Positions 26,325 to 41,162 are shown, counted from the stretch's first letter. The stretch is 64,000 nucleotides of DNA from Allacma fusca (GCA_947179485.1 OX359249.1:43262250-43326249), one strand, 5' to 3'. The notes: generated by a model from the sequence alone, not told the origin. Translations and numbers: made by a program.

Positions 26325-27262
26325 CATTGGTTGAGGAAACATAGGAGGTAATTGGTATAAAAAAGTAGATTCGGAATAAATCGTGTAGCTCCCTGTAAGT
26401 TACAGTCATAATTAGATACGCAACACGCGTACTGTTCACACATGGACACCACACTAGGCTTCGACATGTGTGTAAGACACATCCATTTCACAATTGGATC
26501 TACAATATCCACACATGAAAAAAGAGCCAAGTTGGAAAGTCAGGTGAAGGAATCTATGTAAGTACGACGGGTTGTGAGACTACAGGGGAAAAAAGCTTTG
26601 AGAAGAGACAAGCACTTTTCTTAACAAGATACTCAGTTCCATGTAAGGACTTAGTTATTTGGTTTTTTTTTTCTTCCTCCCTTCCACCTCACTACTACTG
26701 TTTGTTTCTCCAACCTGGTGACTTGCCCTGCCATTGTCAGACTTAAAACCATACTGTGGTCAAAGGAACGACTTCTCGAGAACTCTCTCGACCATTAACT
26801 CACACCAACGGACGGACGGCTCTCGTCGGAATTCCCTCCCTGTAATAATTTGTTGGCTGTGCAATCGTCAAATAATCTCCCTTTACTGTGCATTAGGTCC
26901 TAATAGAGTAATATTTCACCATTGTGGGTTCCCTTTGTCGGTGTTGTAGATGGAGAATGCTTACCAGTGCGTAGCTTTCATGACTCGATTAAAGGTTAGG
27001 AAAAGGGTGACGGAATTAAGACGAGTGCGTTCTCAGGAAGAGGAGCAGGAGGATTTTTTTCTCTCCTTTTCTGCCTTCGGATGGCAGAAAGAGATTAGTG
27101 TCGCTCTTTGGATAAAATACCGATTCCTGACTTACAGTATTTCTTTGCGGCTAACTTTTTAAGTCGCTATATGTGCCACATCCACACGTCTGCGGAGCAT
27201 ACAAAGGACGGAGAACGTCAAGATTTATCATTCAGATTTTTCTCTTAACATTTCAAATCCTC

Positions 27263-27279
27263 CTCTCTCTCTCTCTCTC
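27263..27279 (+). repeat. (CT)n microsatellite
   Basis: About eight and a half CT units in a pyrimidine-rich setting. Confidence 0.92.
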
Positions 27280-30200
27280 CAGCCCAATCCACAGGTAGAC
27301 TTGACGCTGGTCTGAGTACATGCCCCATGCTTTTTAGCGGGTACTCAGAGAGTATTCTTCTGCTCTCCCAGCAGTACGTACATACATATGTAATTACAAC
27401 AGAAGAACTTTCCGAGGTTACATCTTCCGAACAATATCGGAAACCATCTTTCACTCCATGGAATCAGGGCTCTTCCTCCTACAATTTTTTTCAATGTCTA
27501 ATCCCTTATTTTTAGATAGGAAGATGAGCGTGTGCTTCTGAACTGAACAAGTATCATCATTAATTTCAAGCCCAGAACTGCCAAATTTGACCTCCTCTCC
27601 TTCGAAAATACAAACCTTCTATTTTCGAGTCTCTACAGAGGATTACCAAGGGAGCAAGAATTAGTATTAAAATCTCCTCATGTCAGCTCAATTTCCTAGA
27701 TTATGTAAAAGCACAATTTTTACTTTCATTATGTAACTATGTACAATCCCTCTTATGGAAAGCTCCCCCAATTAAATTACTGACTTTATCATTATCCCTG
27801 TAAGCAGTAGACATGATCGTACTACTCGTAAAACAAGAGGCTTATGACTGAGACGTTTTTATGCTCAAATATGGATATGTAATTACATATAAAATTACGT
27901 AACTCATATTAAATAAGGATAATACAATTACCTTCAGAGATAATCAATGGAAGAATCCGAACCGTTCCTGTCGAGATCTCTGGAGTCAAATCTGAAATAG
28001 AAAAATTATTCTTTAGTCATCAGATTCAAAACATACTTCCACCATCCATACTTTCCGGGCTAGGAATAAATGTCATGTAAGCCGTCTCGAGGACTCGCAA
28101 AGCTGGTCCCTTTTATTAGTCGAGCATTATGATTTCCTTTTTCCAATGTGAACGACAGGTATGTAATAAGTAATTCAAATTATAAAACGCATTGTGAGTT
28201 TCTATCTTTGTTCTTTACATTTCTGGATGCTTGTAAAACCCCCTAAATTATTTTTACAGAGCTCCAGACATCAGTTCATATCAAAAACAACGCGGAAAGT
28301 TAGGAGATCCGAAATAGAAAAATTGGAGAGAAAATAATTAGTAACTGTGTCTTGATTATTCTTGAAAGGAAAACATTCCAAGCAGACAAGGCTTGTCGGC
28401 GACAAAAGCTAATGACTGTGTCCCCTCCAAAGTTATAGTTACTAAGCAATCTCAGCTTGAGGAAAATTCATCTCCAGGAGTATAAATAGGACTGGAACGT
28501 AATAACAGCTTTAGCTCCTTCAGAAAATCCCAGAACTTCGTTTGCATTCTGCCTCCATTATTTGAACGGAGAGATACACTTTTGGAATCAAAATATCATG
28601 TGGAATTTTTCCACTGAAAAAAAAACTATTCCCCTCACAATCAGAGACAGTATTCTCCAACAGATACTTAGGTAGGTTTCTACTGGAGACATGGAATTCC
28701 TGCAGAGAATCTGCCAAAGAACGAGATGTCTCCTTTTAATCGTAATACGTTTCCAAGAGGAAATCTGCGTAGAAAAATTCCAGCTTATTAGAGGATGTGT
28801 AGCATGGAGAAATGCCTTCCAGAGGAAACAACCTCTGTATTATTTAACTTCAAGAGAGGGAAACGACAAGTAGCTTAGAGTCGGACTCTCAAGCACAACA
28901 CAAGGGCTTCCCTGTAATGGTAGACGAACTTCCTCACCAGTATACGGAAATAATTGTATATTTGTAGAGATGGAATTCCTGAACTAGCCGATTACCATGT
29001 AGTAGAAGATACTCCCTTGATATTGGTTTACTCAAAGGATGTTCCTAATTCCCAGGAGTAGTTTTGAAGACCCGAGATCCTCGTTTCCTTAGATATGTAG
29101 ACTTTGAGAATGTACAATTCCTTCAATAAGGACTACATCCTGGATTTACCTTAATTTTCTCCTATGAATTAGGATATCAATAAGGAAGCGCGAGGGAGAG
29201 AAATATTCAGGGAACTCATTGCCATGAAATTTGATTGTGACCTGTGTAAATAACCTATTTCTGTAATAACAGCCATAATTGTAATTATTATTGCTCAATC
29301 TCCTTGCCCCTTGCACACGGCAATTCACAGGTATAAATGTGAGTTACACAACCAGTCCTGGTAGGAATTTAGAGATAGACAGTCGTCCCTACATAAATGA
29401 GTGGAAGGAAGAAGAAAAGTACATGAAGTACATGTTTGGTGGAAACGCTTGTCGTCGTTATGGTAGGAATAAGTTTGACTGCAGGGTAATGGTGAAAAGC
29501 TATCCGTTCCAGAGACAAGTTGGGAGGCCTGCCGGTCTGGGAAGATTATCTTTGGTTATTATTCATACCTTATTTTATCCCTCGGTGAGCTTTCCAGCTG
29601 GAAGACGGAGAGTAGTGGGGAAAAACAAGAGAAAATAAAACAACTCATGCATTTAACACGGTCGGGAGTATGATTTAAGGAAATTAGGCTTCAAGTACCT
29701 CAAGGTACATACAAACCAGGACTGTGTATCAGGTTCCTCAGCCTTGTCAAGTAAGTTAATGTGAAACGGTTGTTGCATCGAACTGTAGTCCATTTATTCC
29801 TAACCAATCCTGAATTGTCACAAGGTTCTCTGGCTATAAAGTGTTACTGATGCGGGAACCGAAAAGCCAAGACTGGAAACTTTTCCTATGTAATTATCCT
29901 GTAACACCGCCCCACCACTCTGTCCCATCCATTTGCTGTCTCGACTCCACAAGCAATATAATAAAAGAATTGTCGGTTGAAAAATTTATTAGAGGAAGTA
30001 TAATAATTAAAAGGAGAGCTACATAATTACGTCGTAGCATCATGTTTACGATCAAACTAAGGTCCACAAAGGAAATAAAAGCCGATTGGAGACAACAAAG
30101 GCAAACGAAGCAAACTCCATGGGTACATTACATTTCCCGAGCCTTTGGTTCCTCCTCACTTCCATAATCACAAGTAATCTCTTACGATTTTGTTACACAT

Positions 30201-32562
30201 TCTTCCTCCTCTTGTTTTTCCCGTCGTCCATGAAAAATTAACCAGGTTTGGGGCTCGTAGTAGGGATAATTGTAGACTGATCTTTCCTTCCTCCTCCTCT
30301 CCCCGTGATCATTACACGACGAGCGAGACAGTTGAGGACTCATTAAAAACTCGAACAAGTTCTTCAAACTCAGAGTATAATGGAGGGAATGAGCATTGTT
30401 CACCTGGTTTTGTACAGACCTTTGATGAAATATCATTATTGACAAAAAAAACTCCTGAGTTGTCTACAGCGGAACCTTGTCACTTGAAAATGTCATTTGC
30501 GAATGAATCTCGTCTAAATGAGATTTCCTGGACCACATCGCATCCTCTATTTTTTTTTATGTGGAATAATGTACCATTTCCGTCCTTTGACAAGCCCACA
30601 GGACCAAATTCATTTATAATGGAAGTTAGTTATGGAGTCATAAAAGATTATTTAATAATTTCAAATTAGTAGCCCCATTGGTAAATATCGTTAGGGCTTT
30701 TTTATTGGATGCATCTGTAGTACACTGTAGTATTATTGTTATAATTATTACAATAATTATGTCAGAATTGTTTCTGCGTTTTGAAAAAGACCCTAAAAAT
30801 TGTGGGGGAAAAGACCAGGGGAATTAATACAGTGTAAAGCTCATAAACTTTAATGCACCATATTCCCAAACTTGAGCCCATTTCCCATGGAAAGTTACAA
30901 ATCTCAACTTATTTTCTGTTGCACAACTGTACTTGATCAGTTTCCGAGAAGTTGAGGAACAAAGTTGGATAGTGAGTGTGCAAACTACCTAGAAAACCAT
31001 CTTTTCTTCAATTGTGGCCTGACGTCAGGACTGTGTAGTTTTCTCTGTAGGATATCAAGTTGACAAAATGTTTGTCCCTTCTATATGCAGACGGAACGGA
31101 AACAATGAAAAATTTGCCTCCATTTACTTGAAAAGAAGAAAAGGAGTAACAGGAAATCTCAGCCCATTCTCAAATACTAAACATGATATATAGTTGTCTC
31201 TTATTTCTTGTTCTCTCTGGACTTCCTCTATTTATTTATGAACGGGGAAACACCGTTATCAAAGAAAAGAGTTCCCACTTCAGGTCTATTTTTAGATGGT
31301 TTAAAAGAATTTAACCGCGGATGGCACTTGCAATCGGGTTTCTTGGCGGTCTTTCTTCAACGTGAATTTCTACCTTTGTTCTAGCATGTTTTGATAATGC
31401 ATCCGAATACACAGTTATTCCATGATAATTGGAAGAACTAATGTTGCATGCAGACCATGTTTTCCCTTCGACTAATATCTACACATATGTACATATTAGA
31501 GCGCAGAGAGAATTTAAAAGCACTGTAAAAATTATCACTATTTTATGAGCCCGGATGTGAAAGATGGGTTGTATCATTTGCAAAATGTAAATAAATATTG
31601 CAATCCCCATTAGTGACTGTGGGAAGTCGACCTGATTTAAAAATAGATATTGAGCAAATGGTAACTCATGTGTGGCCATAAATTCAGACTGGTTTTTGTG
31701 AGGAGGCTTTTTACAACTGTCTAATACTGTCTTCATTACGAGGATAGATATTCTAAATAATTACACTAAAGAACCCCGTCTTTCCCTGCATGAGACTTCT
31801 CACGTGGATTTTCAATCTTATATACAAATGTAACTACATACATAAGGTGCACACTCACATGATTGACCACTAGAACATAACAGCATCAAAGCTGATTGTT
31901 TATTTAGGAATATGCAGATCTCCAAGGAGCTGAAACCATTGAAAAACAATCAAGAAAAGCACTAAAAGGTTTTGATAAAGAGCCCCTTTCATATGTACCG
32001 AATTTTCCGACTTCAAACGGAGAAACTGCAGGAACAAAAGTACCTACAGTTTTGGCAAGGGAGATTTGAAATTAGAGTATGTGCATATTTGCAAAAGGGC
32101 AATGTCCCCTTGCTCTTGCACAAAGTTCTGAATAGGTTCGATTTTGTGGAAATGCATGTCATGGGATGAAAGGCTGATGGTCAATTGTCAATGGGGACGG
32201 GGAGAAATGCTGGTTTTGGGGAGCTGGTTAACTCATTGCGTAAGTGCACTTGTTAAGAGTCTCTCGCCAACATTACAAATTACGGAAGGTGTCAATATGA
32301 CAAAGCTCAACTACGGTTTCAAGAGGACTCATTTCGTCTTTTGACTATTGACGCTAAAAGGTTTGATTCAAGTGGAGTCGACGAGGACAGTGAAAGTTGG
32401 GGAAATAGTTCCTTAGTGTACTATTGGAGACATTCCTAAGATGATCTCAAGTCCCTGCTTACACAAAGACCGTCTCATGAACAAGAAGAGAGTTTTTTTT
32501 ACTAAACTGAATATACAATTTCTTAGAAACCTATCTCTTGACTATATTTCCCTCTTTCTCCA

Positions 32563-32584
32563 CTCTCCTCTCCTCTCCTCTCCT
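32563..32584 (+). repeat. (TCTCC)n pentanucleotide repeat
   Basis: About four units of the pentamer CTCTC/TCTCC in a pyrimidine-rich block that continues, less regularly, to about 32655. Confidence 0.88.
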
Positions 32585-35106
32585 TGAAGATGCTAGGACT
32601 TCAAAGTTTTTCTCTCGTCTACCTCTCAGTTCTCTTTTCTTCCCCTCTCTCCTGGACACTTGTACCCCCGTTGAGTGAGCATTTTTGTTGAGTTAACTTC
32701 AGTTAGGAAGTAAATCCGAATCAAGAATTTTTGATTTCTTTCCACGTACACATGTACATGCCCTTTTTCCAAAGCCACTGGAAATTTTCAAACGTTTCAT
32801 GTACCCATGTGTTTGTCGAGGACTTTGTTTGCTTTACAATTTGCAAACAGGTGGATTATAGCTTGAAAATCAATAAGAGGTATTAGATCTGGGAAAAGGA
32901 ATGGGAAATATTTGTTTGTGTATGACTGACTGTGTGTGAGGAAGACTCAGAGAGAATGGGGCATGGAGGCCTAGAAATTTTGTAGCTTGGCGATAAAATT
33001 GGATTACCTATGAAGTCTCATGTATAAAACTCGTACAACTTAAACACTGATCCTTTTACATACCGATTTTTATACTCTCCTATGCTCCTATAGATATATG
33101 TCCATGGCTGAATAGATTGAACTGCCTAATATGAAATTCTTGACTGCACCAGCTGAGCATGCCGCATTCCATTTATGAACTCCCATCGTATGCATGTATA
33201 CCCGTCCTTCTGTAATTAAGTGCTGGACATATCAACATTCAACAATGCTTCCCCATAAATTTAATAAACAAACATAGAAATTGTGCACATGCGTTGAATA
33301 TATGTACATACATGCATTCCCAATTACATGCATACTGCACAGCGGAGCAGAGAATGTTTATAAACTCTGGCTACAAGTTAATTCTGGACGTGTGCAGACA
33401 CGAAAAACTTTGAGGGGTAGATTTGGTAGCTGTAACTTCTAAATACACACGCTACACGCTACAATGTATCCCAAGTAGTCATCACTGGACCTACTTACCA
33501 AAACCCTGGAGTTTACCCAAGCCAACCCATTTCACTCGTCACTCACTGTAGGAAAAATACACTATTACCGTAGAACACTTCACAGCTCCTTCACCGCTCC
33601 ATTTTATTTTCCCTAATCTATTAACAATTTTGCTGCAACTTTTAACCGCAGATTCCGACGATAATATTCTCCTCTTTAGCCAGTCAACCTGTAAATCAGA
33701 CTTGGGGCCAGTCCCGGACAACCCGCTGAACATGCCAACCTCAAGTTTTTCTATGTGATATAAAGTTCAATTGTAGTACGTCGTAGTAGTTTGACACTTG
33801 ATCCATAACTTACAATGTATTTAGCTAGAAATATGCGGAATTGGTACTCATCCAGTCCAACCGTGAAGGAGGCTATTGAGGGTGTCGGAAATATTTCCGA
33901 TTCCCTGCCTTTTCATGACCTTCCGTAGGGTTTAAGTACCACTCCAGCGTATCCTGTTAGCATGTTTAACGGCTCAGTCATCAAAAAATTCATTCGGAGT
34001 TTCCTCTCAGTTTATTAAGTCAGCCATAATTCTCCCAGGAGCCGTGTACACACAGTAGGAAAAACACTCGTTCATCCAGAAGTCGGGAAATTTGACATTC
34101 CGCCACGACATGCAAAGTATCCCAGGAAACTTGGTCCTTTTGAATTTGTAGGAAGGTATCCCTCTTCACACGCTATTCCTTTCAGTCCATACTTTAAGAA
34201 AGTTGGGCAATGGATAGAAACAATTTAATTGTGAGGGGACGCATGTGCACTGGGGGAAGCTTGTAAAATTAAGATTTTGTAGCATGATCGTCACGACGGT
34301 CTAGTAACTACGAGAGAGGTAGTAAATTATCAAAACTTTCTACTTAGGAAATAATTCTTTTGATAAACACGTTTCGGGTTAAATTATAAGCACTGGAAAT
34401 TCTTTTACTGGGGAATGATGTTAAAGTAAGGTGAAAAACTTTAATCTTCTTTCACCGCTTGGCCCATACAGTAGTAGCCAACTCCTATGACTCTACTGGT
34501 TCTATATGAGGGGATGTGGAGAGGAGGAAATAAAAAGAAACAAGTTAGCAGCAACCAGGTGAGGTAAACTGTTTAAATGAATGACGGAGGGAACGGAGAG
34601 AAAAGTGTAATCATAATTGATTGTATACACACGGTAGGAAAGTTATGGCTGCTGGAGTGGGAGAGTAGAGGCACGCGATACTTATAGAGAGTCCTAAGAT
34701 TTCTCCCAGGTACATGCGTAACTCTGAGGAGGCAAAATACTTAATCCAACTCGGGCTACATGAAGCCCTCGTGCCTCGTGTATACTTACATCTGCGGAGA
34801 AAGTTAAGGAAAGCTAGAAAGTAACCGCTTCATTTTAGATTTAAAAATGGATAGACTCCCAGCTTCTTTATTTATTTCACTTCTACCTCCATACCAGGTA
34901 ATTTCCCCTGTTCCAACTTTATCCATTTTTCAACAGTTATAGTGTAAACGAGGGGGAATTTCATAGTTTTTTATGTACAGAGCATTGACTTGTTCCGTCA
35001 GTGCACACTTCCCCAAATGGATAGTAACATTAATACTTTCTACCCCTCAAAAAATTCTCTACATCAAAATTGGTGAAATACATTTTGTCCAGCAACTTTT
35101 GTTTCA

Positions 35107-35129
<23 letters not shown>
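35107..35129 (+). repeat. (TC)n microsatellite
   Basis: About eleven TC units followed by further TCTC-rich sequence to about 35145. Frames through it read as Ser-Leu repeats. Confidence 0.95.
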
Positions 35130-35137
<8 letters not shown>

Positions 35138-35333
35138 TTTTATCTCACACTGGCTCTCGCTTCTATCTTTAGCTCTCTGGGCGGTGGATAGCTGTAACGT
35201 AACCATGCGTACAGTAAGACAACAATGCCTGGGGTCTACCGCAAATAAATGGGCTACATATTTTTATTATTAAATTACTGCCAGAGAAGGGAAACCATTT
35301 ACTCATTTCTCTTCCCTCACCAACCCGCTCTCC

Positions 35334-35342
<9 letters not shown>

Positions 35343-35364
<22 letters not shown>
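35343..35364 (+). repeat. (AC)n microsatellite
   Basis: Eleven AC units, preceded by CACACAT and so slightly imperfect on its left side. It lies about 215 bp after the preceding TC tract. Confidence 0.95.
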
Positions 35365-35672
35365 CAGATCCAATATAAGTAACAGATAACGCTGATTTCC
35401 ACCTCTGATCAAATTAGACGTACGGAAATGCATGCTTCTCCACACGTTCCTTCTCTTCCTAGTACCTTTTTTCTTTCCCGCTGTCATCTCATTCTTTCAT
35501 TACACGTCCGACCAACCTTCCCAAATTATATATCACGTAACAAAAAAGCCACGTTAGCTCCAAGAGCTGTCGGATATTTTCTTAGTGGGGACCTTACTGC
35601 ATTGTAATTCTACCTTTAGCTCCGGTTTCCAACAAAGCTCGGACTTGAGCCTGACCAAGCTCATATCAAATA

Positions 35673-35970
35673 TTAGTAATTTATAGATGTATGCAGAGAT
35701 TTATTTGAACAATAGACATCAAAGCCCGGGTACTTTAATTCAGCCCCCCTCCCAAGCGTTTAATTTCATAAAGATGACCACATGTTAAAAAACCAATACA
35801 TAATAATAATTTGATGAACTTGAAGCATACTTAATTTAGGTGTGAGAGTTAAGGGTTTTATTATAATACTATCGTAAGAATTAATTTTTTGTAATTACAC
35901 ATATCTAAAGGTTACGGGCTTAGACCAAAATATCGACCTGAATAAAGGTTATTATTATTATTTAGTAATT
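35673..35970 (+). mobile_element. Possible short non-LTR retroposed element (weak)
   Basis: The block ends with AATAAAGG followed by TTA trinucleotide units, the kind of short tandem 3' tail seen on many arthropod LINEs and SINEs. The 9-base word TTAGTAATT occurs directly after the tail (35962-35970) and again about 290 bp upstream (35673-35681), as a target-site duplication would. The roughly 280-bp interior has no recognisable RNA polymerase III A and B boxes and no reverse transcriptase frame, so it would be a truncated LINE tail or an unknown SINE. An AT-rich 9-base repeat can arise by chance, so this is tentative. Confidence 0.2.
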
Positions 35971-38900
35971 AGTTAATATCACTTCGGACAACACCAAAAG
36001 ATTCATCAGGGTTTGATGAATATTAGTTGTGGGAACGGTTAATCTTGACTTTCAGAACCAATAATATGAATAAAATTGGCAATCTGCAAATACAGAGTTT
36101 TTCCGAAGGAAAATAAAGTGTGCTTAAAGTAGGTGACAAAATCGGCGGAACCAAACGGGATAAATTCCCTTGGGATCTGGCACAGTGCTTAAAGACTACA
36201 GAGGAAGAGAGATTATATGAATCATATGTCATGGGAGGGAACCAAGTGTATGGAAAAACTGGAGGTTCATTCAATAAGTCGAAGGAATCGGAAATTGAAT
36301 TGAGAGGGATCTGAGTATATTTTTTCCATTTTGTTGACTATACATTGGGAATAATAAGTCGGATGGGAGATGGGCTAAATACAGAGGTATGACACAGAAG
36401 TCGGTATTTTCTAGACACATTGCCGTGTTAACATGATCGGGATAAGAGTAAAAGTCTTATTGGACAATGCGTTACAAATGATAGTGTATATTGATATATG
36501 GTGATTTTAGTGAGTCCCTACAACTGGAAGAGTCAAGCGAATGTCTAATTTATGTCAGGGATAAAATATGAACCAAAACGGAAGAAATATTACTCACGTT
36601 TTCCACGACTTCCTCTCTCATCCCTGCATTATTCCACGACTCCTGGTTATCATCGATCATTTCGCTTTAGTGTGAAGAGAAAGAGATGATTTCAAGCACA
36701 TTTGTAGAATTCCTCCAGTGCCTTTCTCCGTTATCTCCATATGCTACTTCTGCCAATCCTTCTCTCTCCTCTTACCAAGCCATTACCATCATCTCAAGGA
36801 TACCATATCATCTTGGCGAAACATTTACAAAAGTCTAACATTCTCATATGTTGGCATCTCCTGGAAAATGCCTTTTTTCCCCTCGTCTCCTTTATCCTCC
36901 CTCAAAATATCTACACAACGGAGCCAGTCCTACAGTGCCGTCTCCAGCTTGGCTGCGCTCTGTTTAATGCAAAAATATTGAGTACAAACGATGCATTAGG
37001 CAATACCATGCTGAGCAGGAGCTAACATACACGTCAATATTTGGAAATCGTGTGAACTTCAACCTGCTAAATCAGAATAGGGCCCCGTTCGAACACACCT
37101 TTTCAGCTCCGGATGGACAAATTGAGTGAGACAGGAAGAGTTAAACTTGCATGAGTTTAGCGCCTGAACAGGTCCAAGTCAAGTGGATGTATTATAAGAC
37201 ATTAATAAATTGTATATTATTGAGAACTGACGCGACAGTTCATTGGCATCTGACATGTGATATTCCGATCTTTTGCTCAACCAAGTCGTAAATGTCATCT
37301 GCAACTGACGGAGAAATGCTTCCAAGGGGTGTAGACCAACCAATTTTTCCTTACAAGAGTCATCCCTAGCAAAGATCTTTGTTTCATCCCGACCTTGGCC
37401 AGTCACATACTATCTCCATTTTTCCACAAGATATTCTCTGGACATATGCATTAAGTACTAGAGTCTCACACCCATTTGTATCCCTGCAGACGTAGCTACA
37501 TGTCTGTGGACGTATGTCTATGTATGCATGTACCTCACTCCCTATACAATGTGTACACTCCTATATATTACGTCCATAGTCCATACCCTCCAAGTATAAA
37601 TATAACATAAGAGGGTCCTTGAAGATTCTGCACCTTCAACTTTCCCAGCCTCCGTTTGTAGGAATGCAAACAGCAGCAAATGGGTTCTATAAGTTATTTG
37701 CTCCATTACAGCTTCCAACTTGACATGTCTCTCCTCTTCCCTTATTCCTTTCTATAACAGCAGTGGAGTCGGAGGCCAGGGGAAATGTAAGGGTTTCTAA
37801 CTCTCAGCCTTCCTATGAAGCCCAGTCAATCATGGTAACTGGGTATTGTGTAATAAGGTTGGCGATGAAAGGCAGCACGGGAGTGCTTTCTGTATCCCCG
37901 AGAGGTGAAATGTCACGTCACTTCCAAGGCATTGATGAAACCAGGTGAAAAAAATTGAATTAGATTTTTCTGCCAGCTCTGCCATAGTGGGCATTATTTG
38001 CTGCACCACTCGTTGAGACTCAATGGTTGAGCGAATGACAGTACACCGACCATACGACCGAGATTACAGACTCCTAGTCCAGCTCCAAACTCATTCATAG
38101 GTGTAGGCATGAATGCTCGTAAATGGTATCAGTTTCTCGGGGAAATCATTGGATTCGCCAAGATACTGCAAGTGCAAAATAGCCGACAGTGCCAAAATTT
38201 GGTGTAACTGGTGGAGCCCTGGCTGGACTCGTCGGAAATTACATTTGGTGTGGTGCTCCGGAAACTCATCGTATTTCCCTCAAAGGTCACAGGATGACTT
38301 AATGGATGTTAACACCACCCATTAACTGCAACTGTGACAGTAGTTACTCACAACAAGGTTTTTGTCCTATCCTTTGACCATAATGATCAAATGTAACATT
38401 GTTGGCTAATAGTTATGTCACACCGGAAATCGCAAAATTTTCTGTCCATAATTGCTACTTTCCTGGCTCCAAGCTTCCGGAGAGAGGGAATAAGTCGTAA
38501 AGCAAATAGACTCTTGTAAAGTGTTCAATTCACGCACACACTTGACAAGTCATTCAAGAGTTTGTGTAAATATACATACATACATGGGTACATGACATAT
38601 AGCATACATAGTCCTATTCAGAGATAATCGTACAGTATACGGATAGAGGAATGCATGTATGCATCTGGACCCCCTAAAGCTTCCAACAAATACACAATGC
38701 ACCCTACATTATTTAACAAAGACAGTTTTAAAAAAAACTACTGTTAAAAACAATGTATCAAAACTTATTTGCCCTTCCGAAAAGTGTTTCCATGATTACT
38801 TGCATATCTGGATGTGGAGGTTGCTCCCTGACATTGGAAGGAACTCTGTAGCATGACTCGACACGTGTGGACATACATACATGCATTCATACTGTTTCCA

Positions 38901-40300
38901 CACAGGAAGTGCTGGAATGCATAGGAAGACTCGGAACTGCATTCTAACTTGTAACAATGGAATTGTATCATTTATGGGAATGACGTCCGAAGCCGTGCTT
39001 AATGTTGTACTTACGCCTCAGAATTCCTTGAGTGAGCCCACATGGTAGGAAAAGTGTATGAAGAAATTGTGAAACTCTTGTGCAGTCCTCCCCCTTCCAA
39101 CACTTCTTTTCTCATTTAGGTGCAATATTTAACTTGCTCATGGACCCTGGAACTTGTGAGGGCTGAAAGTAAATTTTTCTCCCAAATGTGTTAAATATGT
39201 TTCAGATGTCGCGAAACGTCCATATGTTGTAGATAGAGATACTATATGTATGTGTGGGACTGAATTGAGCCCGTGACTCCACAGCTCTTTTATGGAGTGT
39301 ACATAGAGGAAGTAGTTCCGGCTACTCCGACAATGTATAATGTGTGTGCAAATGTGTAACACAGTAGCTTTATGTTTAGCAGAGGAGCCCTAAAGACTTA
39401 CAATTACTTTAGAAGGTTATAAAACAACTGGCATTCATTTGCAAAGACAATAATAAAATGTCTTCCACAGGAACGAATCTTCCCGAAACTTTCCCTCCTC
39501 ACAGCATTACCAATCCGGGGCTCCTCCAGAGCAGTCTATTCCTACTGGTGGGGTCATAAGTACGACTATGCCCAGGATATGGATTAGGGAGTCAATTGTT
39601 ACGTACATACGGCATCTCTTGGTTTCGTCCGAGACGTAGGAACACATGTCCCCGACGCATTTTCTGTAAATGGCGGCTCTCAATGGAAGGAAAACTAGAG
39701 TCAATGGAGTATATTACTTTTGTACTGTTCCCTTATTGTACTATAGGAACTCAAGTGCTCATAATCGAGCTTTTATCTAGGTCTTCAGAAGAGCACAGAG
39801 CACTAGAAAGTATTGCTATCTCGGCAAAAGACCTTGGAATCTACTAACTACTGGTCCAAACGTATTACAAGAGCTTGCGGCAAAGATTACGCTTAAACAT
39901 AAATATCCCATTCCCACTCTAATTTCACTCGTACGTCTCTCTCCCCGTAGTATGTTACGTTCAGTGCTATAACTTCATTTTATTTTCCCTTCAATCCTCC
40001 TCACCTTCCCTATAGCAGTACATACTTTCTCCGTGAGTTGTTAAAAACCTCCGCCCACAAATGCTTCAATGCAGTAACTACAGAGGCATGCAATTCCATA
40101 AGTACGGACTGCTGGTAAATATATATATTTATTTGTCGTTACCCCTAGAGGTGTTCTCAATAGAAACTATCCTCAGTTATTTCAACAGACACACGCACAA
40201 AACTCATCAGTGAAAGGAAAATTCAGGCGTGTAAACAAACACGGATCCCGCTATTACGTCGTATCGGCGCATATGAAGTAATTATGTATAATTACCCCAG

Positions 40301-40328
40301 ACACACACACACACACACACAGACACAC
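40301..40328 (+). repeat. (AC)n microsatellite with one interruption
   Basis: Ten AC units, an AG interruption, then three more AC units. Confidence 0.95.
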
Positions 40329-41162
40329 ATATCTGCCGTACATATTTAGAATGTGATTTGAACAAAACTCGGAAGGCTAAAAAATTAAAAGTGGTCACAT
40401 GCGAAGAGTTGCATGTAAATGGGAAGAAGGTGTAAGAGTACAAGGTTAGCGTACACACTTGTCCTATCAGATTGTTAATGACTTGAAATAGATACCAAAC
40501 CTGGAAATAAATTAAATTCCTCCTAAGTACACAATCCAGAGAAACTATCCAGTATGATTAGTTAGGGGGGACGTATTCAGGCAGCTCCGATTTTCCAATG
40601 CAAGAGCTTCATCCTCCCTGACGATTCCGGAGTTTTCCTACTTACTCGACCCTATAAGGTCCGCCATAATTTAGGAATAATGGGGACAGTTGTCATTCCA
40701 GGAAATTACACCTCTGCCATAATGGTTTGTCTGTCACCATAAAAATTGTTAATTACTCTTCAATGAAAGTGGCCCAAAGCTCTTTTTAATTCGTACTAAT
40801 TTAATTAATTAAAAAAACAAATTGATCTCTCCACTTTCCCATTCCATGGTTTTTCCATGGGAAGTCTGGGCAATTATTTACATTTGTACCATGATATTTA
40901 AATCCTATATGTTCGTACCATCACTCTGGGTTCCCACGTCTGGGAGTAGGTATAGATATATCAGTTCAATAAACTCAAGTTTACTGTGGTTTTAACAAAA
41001 TGAGATATCATGAACTAAGGTAAAAGTTTCCTCGTACATTAACGTGGCCTGAATGGCGTGGCATTTAGACACATTGATACCTGAAACACACAGATGTGTT
41101 CGCCAATTTAATATTCTGCAAGAGAAACTTCATCTGACAATGAGAGTCAAGCTCATGTGTGC

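Larger units (their letters stand above)
26325..35106. other. Gene-free AT-rich stretch
   Basis: No supportable gene. It contains a T10 run at 26663-26672, a (CT)n tract at 27263-27279, an AT-rich hairpin near 30738-30757 and a TCTCC pentamer repeat at 32563-32584. The frame from 30190 to 30669 is open for about 159 codons but has a TTG at its start and its first ATG falls only about 60 codons before the stop, so it is not a credible gene. The remaining blocks show nothing I can name. Confidence 0.65.

Noticed and set aside
28685-28733. Inverted repeat GGAGACAT / ATGTCTCC
   Set aside because: Eight-base arms with a 33-base spacer are expected often by chance, and no T run or gene context supports a function.
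28691-28981. 12-base word ATGGAATTCCTG present twice about 280 bp apart
   Set aside because: Many 12-mers repeat by chance in 64 kb, and the flanks do not match.
30190-30669. Longest open frame of any start (about 159 codons, plus strand)
   Set aside because: It begins at TTG, not ATG. The first ATG leaves only about 60 codons, the product is Ser-rich with no recognised domain, and the opposite strand is also open.
30738-30757. AT-only hairpin with nine-base arms and a two-base loop
   Set aside because: Such hairpins are expected in AT-rich DNA and there is no further context.
34015-34230. Short frame slightly reminiscent of the end of a retroelement integrase
   Set aside because: It is only about 70 codons with no ATG, has no diagnostic motif and has no neighbouring element parts or terminal repeats. 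The resemblance is too weak to name an element.
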